A DNA stretch of 64,000 bases from Verticillium longisporum (lineage: Eukaryota > Ascomycota > Sordariomycetes > Glomerellales > Plectosphaerellaceae), in assembly GCA_019188255.1 (NCBI GenBank), contig JAETXT010000014.1, positions 1,054,001 to 1,118,000 on the forward strand. The letters run 5' to 3'. A model generated the notes under the pieces. It saw nothing but the letters and a program-made list of their open reading frames with translations, searched no databases and had not been told where the DNA came from. Position numbers and translations under genes: made by a program. Each line of letters opens with the position of its first letter. Within the stretch, counting starts at the first letter, position 1. Shown here piece by piece: positions 22,654 to 32,985 of this stretch.

Positions 22654-25600
22654 TCACCCCAGCGTCCAGACCGGCGCCTTTGTGAGCACTTGTCGGCCGC
22701 GGACCTCCACAGCCAAGAATGCCGCAAACCGGACCTTGTTGCTGTCCTTCGGTGGTAGAGCTGAGGAGACAGGCGCGTCAGTACTAGACGCCAAGCTACT
22801 CTTTCTCGGCGGGAACGACGACGTGGAGCTGCTGCCGCCGCCGCCGCCACCGAGCAAGGCGGAGAACATACCGCTTCTCGACTTCTCTGTGCGACCCTTG
22901 CCACCCGTCTTTTCTTTGGTGTCTGCCTCGTCATCTTCTGCGTCATCGCTCGCCGTTTCTACAGGTGGAAGTCCTGTCTTCTCGACATCCATCAAGTCCA
23001 CGTTGACTGCATCGCCAGGCAGCGGATATGTGATGGCTACGTCTCTGCTCTCGAGCGGCATGTTGGCAGCGATGCCTACGGCCAGCTCTACAATCATCGA
23101 GGCGCTTCCGTCAACACCTGGTGGCGGTGGCTCGGCCAGGTACTGGTAGAGTTGCGTCGTCAGTTTCGCCGTGTTCAGGTTCGTCCAGTGCGCCCGGTTC
23201 TCTTCGCTTTCCAGCGAGTTCAGTGTCCTCTGCAGGCCTTCCAGCGTAGCCATTCTCCAGCTGACAATCTTGGCTGTCAGGGCGTCAAACTCTTCCCGCG
23301 CGTTCATCGTGTATGAGTTGCGCCGAATGCTCAGCTCAATCTCCTTGAGCTGCTGGCTGAGCCCAGGGCTCAGCCCAGGATGGAAGCACTTGTTGAAGAT
23401 CTCCTCGACGATCCATCGCGTAATGACCGCCCGGCCAACCGCCGTCATCTCCTGCCGCCCTGTCTTGAGCGCGTCACTGCTTACATATCTGTCAAGCCAC
23501 TGCGGCACGCTCTTCCAGTCTTTACGAATGTTGAAGGACAGGTTATTGATGGCACCATTCAGACGGTTGAACCTGGTCAGGTACTCGCTGTCGTCGAGCG
23601 CCGTCCGAGATTGGGTGATGCGCTGGTTTGCGACTGCGTTCTGCAGCTGCTCAATCTGCGAACCCAGATTCTCAATTTGACTCTTTCCATCAAAGTAGAG
23701 ACGCTTGACATTTTTGTACTTGACCACTACAACAAATTAGTCAAATTTCCCATCGACGGTCAAGCGTCTGCACATACGTAGCTCCTTGAACTTGTCGGGA
23801 TCGGCGGCATCGCGGTCGATGTTGGTAGGTTGAGGGCTATTGCGGCCTTGGTCTCCCGACTGTGAGTCGAATGTGGGCTGCCTTTCCGGACCGGGGATGG
23901 CGCGTAGGCCCGCAGCCTGGCCTGTTGTAGAGGAGCCGGTAGGCATGGGGGGCTGGCTCTGTCTGTAGTTGGGAGGAGCTCCTGCCTGTGCTTCGATTTG
24001 TCCACGCAGGCTCTTCTCCGAATCTTGTTGTCGCCGACTCGCACCCGGTGCCATTTCTCTCTGTTGATGGTTTGGAGGCAGCAGAGTCACCGGGCTATCG
24101 GTTGCTTGGTGCGAAGCGTAGTGCACGGCAGGAGAGTGTTGATTCGAATAGGTGCCTGAACGGGCGTCTAGGTCGGCAATGGGTGATTCGTGAGACAGCT
24201 GCGAACTCGTCTCCGGGTTCTGCTGTCTCGAGTTTGCTGACAGATGGCCGCTGTCGGTGAATATGGGGGGTGGTCCGCCGGGGTATTGTTCGTGTGCTTG
24301 GCTGATTCGCTGGTAATGTTGTTGCTGAGGGGAGGAATCAAAGGCAGCTTGTCCGTACTGGTCTTGTTGGTCAGGCGACGTCTGGAGCAGTGGGAGGCCT
24401 TGTTGTTGCAGTGGTTGCTGCTGCGCTGAGTGATGTTGTTGGTGGTGTTGTTGTTGGTAGGCGCTGTCCTCGTAGGGAGACGATTCCAAGTCGCTGGAGA
24501 CGTAGCGAACCGAGTTTCGGGTGTTGACGTCTTGGGGAGTCTGCGCAAAGGTGTCGCGATTAGAAGAATTTCCAAAGTACTGGTTCTCGGCCTCGCCGTA
24601 TCCTTGCAGAGGTGAAGGTTGTGTTTGAACAACGGGAGGGGCCCAATCAGAGGGTTGGTCCAGAGAGACCTGGGACAGCTGTGAAGGGCCGGTCCTGATG
24701 GATGGTGGGTTGCTCACCCGCTTGGAAGGCCGTCGGGCTAGTCCACCGGTATTGTCGTAGGGCTGTGCCTGGGCTGACTGGGGCGGCTGTGACAGGGACG
24801 ACTGCTGCTGGTGATGATGGTGGTGGTCTCGGCCTGACCCTGTCAAGATGTTCTTAATCAGTCTGCGGGTTGACCGTTTCTCTGGCTGTGCAGCAGGAGC
24901 GGGCGCGGGCGGCGCGTGACCTTGGTCTTGGCTCAGACCACCGGGGGCGGCAGGGTGGATGGTGGACTGGAGATCGTCGACCGAATTGGAGGCGGCACCG
25001 TAATGCGGATGGACTTGCAGAGGAGCAGTGGCAGAATAGCGTTGAGATTGCGACCGGGAAACCGAGTCGGAAAAGTCCTGGTTCCTGAATCGGGGTCGAA
25101 AGCTCCGGGAGGAGCTTGTCCAGGCACAGGCGCGGGGTTGTGCAGCTGTGATGAGCCGCGATGGGGGAGGCTGTGGCGGGGTTGTTGTAGTCGTGGGAGA
25201 GCGCTTGCTGCTGCTGCTGCTGAATAGCTCGGTCGAGGGCCTCGCTCTGGCTAAAGACAGCAGTGGGGGAAGCGGAATGACGGAGGTTGGCGGTATTGCT
25301 GCCGCTGCTGGGTGTGGTAACGGTAGAGGTTGAGATGATGTTACGGTGGTTGTGGTTGTTGTTTGTGTTGATGGCGCCTGCCGCAGCCTGTTGTTGTTGC
25401 TGCTGCTGCTGAGGGGAAGCGCCAGATGCGGCAGAAAGGGAGGAGGAAGTAGCGCTGGGGGGTGCTGAGGAAGGCGCCGCAGAGGCTGGAACGCTGAGGT
25501 TGAGGTTGTGACTACCGGCGACAGGCCCAACACCAGGGCCTGCTGTCGACGACGACGACGAGGGCACTGATCCTCCTGGTAGTTGTCCAGGTCCTGGTCC

Positions 25601-25738
25601 TGGTCCGACTCCTTGGCCTGCTCCAGATCCTGTCCCAGGTCCGGAAGCTGAAGCTGGTAGTGGAGATGGCTCGGGAGCAGTAGCAAGCGCGTTCTGGGAG
25701 CGATTGCTATGCCTGCCAATGCGGCCGAAGACCGGCAT
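22654..25738 (-). CDS. Large fungal protein: disordered Q/S/P-rich N-half, conserved helical C-half
   Basis: Two exons on the minus strand, 23778-25738 and 22654-23726 (51-nt intron), giving about 1011 residues. The start MPVFGRIGRHSNRSQNALA is followed by some 600 residues of low complexity (polyQ, Ser/Pro, His runs). The C-terminal ~370 residues are well ordered: DPDKFKELLVKYKNVKRLYF, a coiled coil (QIENLGSQIEQLQNAV), NNLSFNIRKDWKSVPQWL, VTRW-type helices and SMIVELAVGIAANMPLESRDV, ending VEVRGRQVLTKAPVWTLG. I recognise this as a conserved, uncharacterised fungal protein and assign no function. The N-half needs two single-base corrections near 25100-25145 (reading frames change after AAHHS and again after GAFDP), both explicable as one missing C in a C run on the coding strand. 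Confidence 0.8.
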
Positions 25739-26681
25739 TATCAGGTAAAAGGTGGACGCACAAAAGGGGGACGGGATGGAGAAGGGCAGACGTGTGTTCC
25801 GTCCCTGTCTCGACAAGACAGACAACCAACTTCTGTGCCAGGGCCGTGTGAGAGGCTTAGACGCGGTGAGCTGCAAGGTCCCCTTTCCAGCTGGACTGTC
25901 AGAGTTGCGAGATGGTCGCTTCGAAGCAGGTTGCGCGCAGTGCTGGCTGCCGCTAGCTGGCTGGCTCGCTGGGCTCGCTAGCGAACTGCGCCGGTCACCT
26001 TGGCTCGGCTTGCAGTGAACAAGGAACAGGAGCAAGGGCCAAGCAAAGCAAAGCAAAAAAAAAAAGAGCCACCGCGAACCAAGGCCAGGCGGAGGGAACA
26101 AGGACGGGTTCGGGAGGGCAGGATGTGAGGCAGTGGAGGAGTGAGAGTGGGAGTGGGAGATGATGCGCCGTGTTCCTATTTTTTGCGCTGGCGTTCCTCT
26201 TGGTCAGGTTTCCCTGCAAGCTTCCTGCCAGCCTGACCTGGCTGACCCAGCCTTCAACCGCTCTGACTGGGGAGACTGGGGGCGGGACGCCGCGGCGGAA
26301 GAGGGGTCAACAGAGGGTAAAGGGGCAGTGCTATCAACCAGTGAACACCTGCTGCGTCTATCATCAACGCTATTCCTTTCCCGATCGGGAGACAGCAAAG
26401 CTGCAAGCTCAGCCTGGTTCTGGTATTGAGGAGGGCGGGGCGGCGGACGAGTGATGAGTGCGTTGGCTGGCAGGTGCGGAAGCAGGTACATACATCGTCT
26501 GCAGCCTGAGAGACCTGCTGTAGAGCACGCAGGAGAAACAAGTTTCAGGGCAAATTACCGCAACCCGTGCAGACAATGAGCACTGTCACCACCTTCGACC
26601 GGCGACAACATGTCGAGAAGATGGACAGGCAGGCCAGAAATCCGGGGTCCTGGGAGCTTGGCTCCTCGGATGACAGGGCAA

Positions 26682-26743
26682 CTACCTACCTTACGTAGGT
26701 ACCTTACCTAGGTACCTAAGGTAGGTAAGCTAGGTAGGTACCT
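26682..26743. repeat. TAGGTACCT palindrome array 1
   Basis: Interlocking copies of ACCTACCTTACGTAGG, TACCTTACCTAGGTACC and TAGGTAGGTACC can fold into overlapping hairpins. The function is unknown; similar short arrays occur elsewhere in this window (27651-27699, near 1738, 17800, 45622). Confidence 0.75.
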
Positions 26744-27650
26744 GTGGCTCGTAATATTGGCCCCAACGCCCGCCTAATTCCCACAAGACAACTCCATGGC
26801 ACAAGTCTAGGCAGGGCTGACCACATAGAACCACATTCTCGAGCCATCCCACAGCAGACCAACGTGTCCTAGACTCGAGTCTTTCTGTCTCGTCGATCCT
26901 GGTCGTGGATCCTTCTACAGTAGGGCGGGTCCTCGTGTTCCCCTTGTTCTGCATACTGAGACTATTGCTCACTCTTTATTATGCTTTTTTCCAAAGCAGA
27001 AAGGACCCTTCGAGCATTTGAGACTACCTCACACGCTGGTGCGGCTGAAAGGCAAGCTACTAACACCTGCTGGATGCGGCGGCAGCATTGGAACTGGGCT
27101 GAGCTGCGAACAACGACCTTTGCGTCCATGACACAGCACACGCCACGCCACATGATGGTCGGGTTGAGTTTTGACGACTTGGTTTATTTTTGCGAGTGAG
27201 GTGTTTTAGTCTGCTCCATGGGATGGCCAAACCAAATGCCCTCTGATCTTCTCCCCTGCCAGCTGCCCCCCGCCAAGCTGCATCCGTCATCCTAGGGTCG
27301 CGCTCAACGGACGCACTGATCAGCAACGTCTTCGTCATTGCCAATGCGCAAATCGCCAATTGCAAGATAGTTCTCAGCTTCAACATAAGAAAAAAGCGGC
27401 CGGCTCTGGGGAGGAGATCGTGCAGATGGAAGCTTGTGTCGATCCCCTTCCCCTCTTGGTTGCGGCGAGTAACAAAATCTTGTCTATCGTGCTTGGGTCG
27501 TCAGCGCCATTGTCCAGAGTGGGTTGCGAGGTGGATAGCTCCTCGCTATTAATAGCACCACATTGCATTGCAGCTGGGTTCGGAGAGTCGGAAAGTGACG
27601 CTTGTTCACTCCCTGGCCCTACCTCCCCAGGAGGTACATTGGGTAAGCCT

Positions 27651-27699
27651 GGTTAGGTAGGTACCTTACCTAGGTAGGTAGGTAGGGACCTTCGGTACC
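27651..27699. repeat. TAGGTACCT palindrome array 2
   Basis: GGTTAGGTAGGTACC, TTACCTAGGTAGGTAGG and CTTCGGTACC in succession, the same tetranucleotide theme as array 1. Confidence 0.75.
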
Positions 27700-28076
27700 A
27701 GCTCGGGTGCAGCTCGCACGGTCAGCGCCTCCACCCCTTCTAGTACAGAAGGAGGACCTCCAACCCCACAGTTGACGATGTGTTCTACGAAGGATGTTCC
27801 CAGCCCCAACACCACTTCACTCTGATGTCGGCGAATGGGCCATAGCTATGTTGTCTATCCACATCAGGGTGCTGGCCCTCTGTCGGTTGCTATCTGTCCC
27901 GTGACTCTCGAAGGCACATCTTGCACCGAGGGGTAGCCCGAGCTGCTGTAAATACCGTATTTCAGACGCCAAGGAGTATGCTACAGATATACTTGACTTC
28001 GGCCATTTACTCTTCACGGCCTTGAATATCGTTCTCGGAGATAGTGGAGACTCTGACACTCCCAAAAGTACATTCA

Positions 28077-28911
28077 TCAAGAGACTTTCTTTCCCAATGA
28101 GGGTGAAAGGTCCACAGCCATCCCAGGGACTACGACCTGGTCATGCTCTTCGCTGCGGGAAGCCTGATTCGACGACAGACTGTATGCAGGTGGTGGATCT
28201 GACAGCAAAGGTGCCGCCTGGGGTTGTTGGCTCGTCAGACCACCACAATCAGTATGATGACTTGCGGACCGAGCATCGGCAGCACGGCGCTGCTTGATCT
28301 CAAAGCACGCCATGATGGACATTGCTAAATGGAGAATCCTGGGATATTCAGCACAGCGCGGGGGGACCAGGGGGGCTTGTCACGGCTGTTGCGCCACGTA
28401 CGTTGCCAGGATTCCGAAGCCCAGGACAATGCGAAGATATTCCTCGCCTGCCTCGTCTTGAAAGAAAGCAAAGTAGTAGCCCGAGTCATCGAGCTTTGAC
28501 AGGGTAAAGGCGATCACGCCGGACATGGCGCCCAGCCCGAGGAACAGCAGGCCGTCGACAATGATGCAAGCGATGGGATGGACGCCTTGACGATCATTGA
28601 CGACGCAAAGACAGAGAAAATCGACGCAGTTCCAGAGAAAAGCGAGAATAGCCTATCATGACAGATGTCGATTTAGTATCACTGTGTTTAGGATGCGCGA
28701 GATAGAGACGCACCGGAGGTCCCATCATGAGAAGAGGGCCTACAGTCCAATTCGCGAGGTAAAAGACTGAGAATCAGACAGCGGCAATGTTGAAAACGAC
28801 GGACAGTAAGCGAAGGGACAGCCTGGACCACCAGTATCCCGTCGCTGGGGGACGGATCATGGCGGGCCTCCCTTCGCCGTCAATCGGGTATGGATCGTAA
28901 TGGCGATGCAT
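28077..28911 (-). pseudogene. MARVEL-like four-helix membrane protein gene with in-frame TGA
   Basis: Three exons on the minus strand: 28714-28911, 28402-28652, 28077-28338, with canonical splice signals (donors GTGCGT and GTACGT, branch GCTGAAT, acceptors TAG and CAG). All phases close over 237 codons. The product has four hydrophobic helices: RLLSVVFNIAAV...FSVFYLANW, PPAILAFLWNCVDFLCLCVV, HPIACIIVDGLLFLGLGAMSGV and YLRIVLGFGILATILHLAMSIMAC. Between helices 3 and 4 is an acidic loop (DDSGYYFAFFQDEAGEEY), and after helix 4 a cytosolic tail starts FEIKQRRAADARS and carries PPPAYSLS. This layout matches fungal MARVEL-type plasma-membrane proteins. Codon 46 (28774-28776), inside helix 1, is TGA where Trp would be expected. 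Apart from it the gene looks intact, so it is either a young pseudogene or a base error. Function unknown. Confidence 0.72.
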
Positions 28912-31468
28912 GTTATGATGGAGCGGATGGCATGCATCGTGGGAGAAGCATGTCAGGGTCTCGAGAATGGCTGCCGTTATGAAGCAGATGCGACTGAAGT
29001 ATCAAGCCAGTCTCAGCTTGGTGAATGAGGCTGAATTGATCACCAACATGCGGCGAGGCATTCTTGGTTAGATGCGGTCCAAGGAGGCGCTCCGTTTGAG
29101 CCACGTGCTGGGTTTGGAGACACCGAAAGGCGCACTGCGAACCCAAGCCTGTGTCGCTGAGACCCTTGCAGAGTATCCCGTCCTGCGACTTTGGGCAACG
29201 TGCTAAGAGAACTGAGACCATGGACTCATTTTCCGGGCACGCAAGTAAAAGGCCGCTCCGAGTTTACAAATCAGCGTCCTTGGCCTCGATGACAGGATGT
29301 GAGGGCGTGAAGGTTGGGCGAGGGAAGCGTTCAACGAGATTAGTCATGCGGCACTGCCATCTGTGGTGAGGCAATCACGCAACCGTCTGCACATGAACTG
29401 CATTTCTGACCGCCGTGCCCTATTGTCTGTCAACCAGGTTCCCCAAGCAAGATCGATGACGATGTGACCGAGGTCCAGTTAATACTCATGCCGTCAGGCT
29501 CCTCTCAGTCGACGCCGAAAATCGAGAGCTAGATCCCCCAACAACATCTCAACACCCAGCATACCTTATCTTCTAATGTTAAGAGCCATGTGACCACTTT
29601 TGTAACATCGACTTACAAACGGACCAAAATGGCTACAAGCCTGCGTCTTGAAGCCATCACAAGGGTTGCAAAAAAACTGGCGGATTCGGCATGGCAAAGG
29701 ATCACAGTCTCCAGCGCCCACCTCTTGGGGTGGTTGGCAAACACGTTCAAGACGACCACAAAACTAAACAGGGCTGTCTCCGTGACATGTCACCCCAAAA
29801 CAACCCAATTCATAGTCGTGGGTTTCGTACGCGTTGAACGCATATCATCCCCGCAACCGCGGAAGCCGGATGCTTCGTGACAACAATGCTACACTAGAAC
29901 TGGTCACATGTCGCCAACACGCCTTGAAAGCCTTGTGCTTGGCTCGGCGCCACGGCTCCTCAGCGGCGGGAAACCTGGCTATGCTCCGGTTTGCCACGCG
30001 TGATAGTAACGTGTCGACGGATGCACGCCTTGAGACTGTTTGCTTGTCACGGCAAGCTGCCTCACCTGAGCGGACCCAGGACTACAGATCATGACGACGC
30101 ACTGCAGCCTCACCCGGATTCTACGCTGCGCCTACTGCTTCTTCAAAAATTGTCTTGGCGGCATGTCGAGCCCGGCATTCCTCATTTTGAACCAGCACCA
30201 GTCTCTGTTGCAGGACACGTCAACGGCTGTCTTAAGCTTTGGCCACGATGGCTGTCCTTTTCGAGAGCTCCCAAAGGCACTGCCGAACTGGCCGTCACTG
30301 ACGTGATTTGAGCGCCGATGATAGACATGCTCGACAGTTTTCTCCCAAGGCAAACGCGTGTCGCGGGAGCTCCTGCTCTCAAATCGTATAGCTGAGGACC
30401 TGAGTGGCTCATCGCAGCAATACGAAGTGCGAAGCGTCATGATCCGCCCACCTGTCACACGGCATTCCCTCCAGGATTGGTCGTCAAGACGATGGAGGCC
30501 TCTACTGACCGCAAGATCGAGATTTTCATTGTAGGTGTCCGTCTGCGGCACAACTTGGCAGCTAGTCAACGAGGCTGCCAGTGAAGGCTTAAGACTCCAT
30601 TGGCGGGTCGAAACTGTGTTCGCGCTGGCCTTTGCCCTCTGTTGTTTGACCAAGGCTTGACTCCAGCAGGCCCAGCCGGCAGCTAGCCGTTGCGATGGGT
30701 GACGACGGGCGGTCACGGCGCGGTATCGACTGGCTCCATGTGGTTTTGGAACTTTGTGAGTTGTTACCAACTGGTGCAAATCAAGTACTCTGACTTCTCT
30801 GTCCGTCCTGCTTTCAGCTTCTGCTGTGGTCGATATGCAGCGCCAGGACTTCAACACTGGCGGTCAGATGCAAAATTCATTCTCCCGAGACACTGGGTCC
30901 GGCCCTGTGTGACCTGCCTCGGTATCAATGTCATCAACCTTGTCACTGTCGCCAATCTTGGACGCTGTGTTCAACATATGTCTCTCTCGGCACGGCTTAC
31001 CGTGCGACAGACCGCAAGGGTAGGCTTGGTTGCAGGTGCAACTCGAAGCTCTTCGGCAAGGACCCTTTGGGCAGGGTGCCCGCTTCAATGCTGGCTTCGT
31101 ATAGACGGTCTCACTACCGATGTGGCCGATCTCCGGAGAGGCAAAGCCCTCTCTGTTTGACGAAGGTATGGGAGATGCAAAGTTGGTCGCATCGCGGTTG
31201 CGTCAAAGTTGCTACATCTAGAGCCAATGAGTGGATGCCCGCATCTACCCAACGGGTCAGGAACCTGCGGTGCGCTATGAATGAAAAGGCTCGCTCGTGG
31301 CGGGAAGCGTTCAGAATGAGGCGGCACTTGATTCCTTTGGACTATAAAGTGACCAGAGGCGACATAGCTGATGATGCAAGTGTTGAGTCTTCGAACCGGC
31401 CGGAGCAGCAAATTCATCCTCCCTTGCCAGACCAAATCAATCGGCTCCCATCTTTGATCATCACCAAT
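28912..31468. other. Intergenic region, 2.6 kb, no supported gene
   Basis: Frames here (for example 30132-30857 minus, 241 codons) give products with no hydrophobic core, domain or sensible codon bias. The last part (31300-31468) is the probable promoter of the secreted-protein gene. No repeats stood out. Confidence 0.45.
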
Positions 31469-32159
31469 ATGTATATTACGCGTCTTTTTGTCCTCCTTCC
31501 TCTTGTGGCAGCTATGCCTACCCTCGACATGACACCAGGGGATGGACCGAGGCCGCGATATCCGTGGCTCAACGTCACCTTCGCCGACCTCCAAGTCGGC
31601 TGCACGAAACCAGCACCAACCTCGCTCTACTCCTGCACGATGCAGTGTTAGTCAGATTCGAATGAAAAAAGACTCATTTGCCGGTTATCTACTGATACGA
31701 ACGCTAGTCAACTTTTACGATCCCAACTCGGAGCTCACGCAGGAGGTCAATGACGCCTTTTGCAAAGTTTCGTGGGACTGGGACGGCGCAAGCACCGTCA
31801 AGGGCCCGGGCAACAATTACCCAGACGGCTTCACCATCTGCTCGATCGCGCCGTACAACTCGTTCCAGGTGCAGATCAACTCCTTTCTTTCAGCATCAAA
31901 CTGGCAGATGACGGTCAGCCACAAGTACAAGGACAATGTGTGAGTGGTGCTGTAGCCCGATTTGCCACGCGAGACCATTGGTAGCTGATGGGACGCCGGA
32001 TTACACAGACATTTCAAGGAGCCATGGATTCTGCCCAACTCGTTTACGCAGGTGACCATTCCCGGGAAGCACCCTGATGTGTCGCAGATGCCCGTGGCGG
32101 GCCACTTCTTCTTTGAGGCCATGCCGTCGTTCACCCACCACATCTCGGGGTTGTCGTGA
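31469..32159 (+). CDS. Small secreted protein of unknown function
   Basis: Three exons: 31469-31646, 31708-31939, 32009-32159, giving 186 residues with all phases closing. It begins with a clear signal peptide (MYITRLFVLLPLVAA, cleavage near AMP). The mature protein has four cysteines (GCTK, SCTM, FCKV, TICSI), which could form two disulfides, and the motif-like stretches FNFYDPNSE, VSWDWDG and NNYPDGFTIC. The size, signal peptide and paired cysteines fit a candidate effector or apoplastic protein; I do not recognise a named family. It lies 0.8 kb upstream of a secreted protease on the same strand, so the two form a small secreted-protein neighbourhood. The last intron acceptor (CACAG 32004-32008) and stop (TGA 32157-32159) are unambiguous. 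Confidence 0.78.
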
Positions 32160-32985
32160 TGGCCGATTGTGCCCATCGACGGACCACGGCACAACAAACG
32201 ACGTGCGGAGGCGAGGGGCGACAGAATACAGGCTGCCGTCCGACCCGGATAATGGCACACGACAGTTCGCGACGTTGGAGGTGTCTATCTCAGAAAGGAA
32301 GCTCGATGTTGTTGGTGGGCCAGACGATCACACTGCGGAGCGGGCATCCCTGCCAAGACCCGGCACTGGTAATGAAGAATGATGCATATTGACGCAGATC
32401 CAGGGGTGAGAAATGTCAACGACGCCCCACAGACCCCGAACCCCCTCTCCCGCCCATTCGTGAAGGTGATGGAAGTACGCAGTCTACATGACAATCGTCA
32501 ACAAAGACATGTGCCGAATGATAGCCATTGCCCCGTTGCAGTGCTAGTGCCGCTCGAATGGCCATATTCGGTCCGTTGGCGGCGTGGAACATTGGCTCAT
32601 TGGCTTGAGTTAAGCTTTCGCGCTCGGTAGGACGGATAACGCGGCGGGAAAGGCTGCCGATCTCAAGGGAGCCGAGGCGGCTGTAGTAAGGGGACGGTGG
32701 AATTCATATCGTCATCGAGCTCCAGTAATCGCAGTCCGCTGTGGAGGAAAGTCTTACATTCTATCTGATGGGGCAATGACTCGGGAGGGACTACAAGAAT
32801 GGCGCTTTTTCTTCGTTATAATCGGCCAATGTCTTGGTCTTTCTTGTGCCAGGTGTTGATGATCACTCACTTGAGATCAGCACTTTGATTCTTTGCCATT
32901 GTGCCATCAAGCCAAGCCAGCCCTGTCAACTTTTGAGCAGGAAACTTCATGATCTCCTTCGTTTGAGTACATCTCCTGTTACACC
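32160..32985. other. Intergenic region upstream of the sedolisin gene
   Basis: 3' flank of the small secreted protein, then the promoter of the protease. No gene supported. Confidence 0.5.

Larger units (their letters stand above)
25739..28076. other. Intergenic region, 2.3 kb, with two TAGGTACCT palindrome arrays
   Basis: The first ~850 bases are the promoter and leader of the 22654-25738 gene. The rest has no supported gene. Dense CCTAGGTA/TAGGTACC arrays lie at 26682-26743 and 27651-27699. Confidence 0.5.

Noticed and set aside
30132..30857. 241-codon minus-strand frame
   Set aside because: No hydrophobic core, domain or codon bias; composition matches random translation of non-coding DNA.
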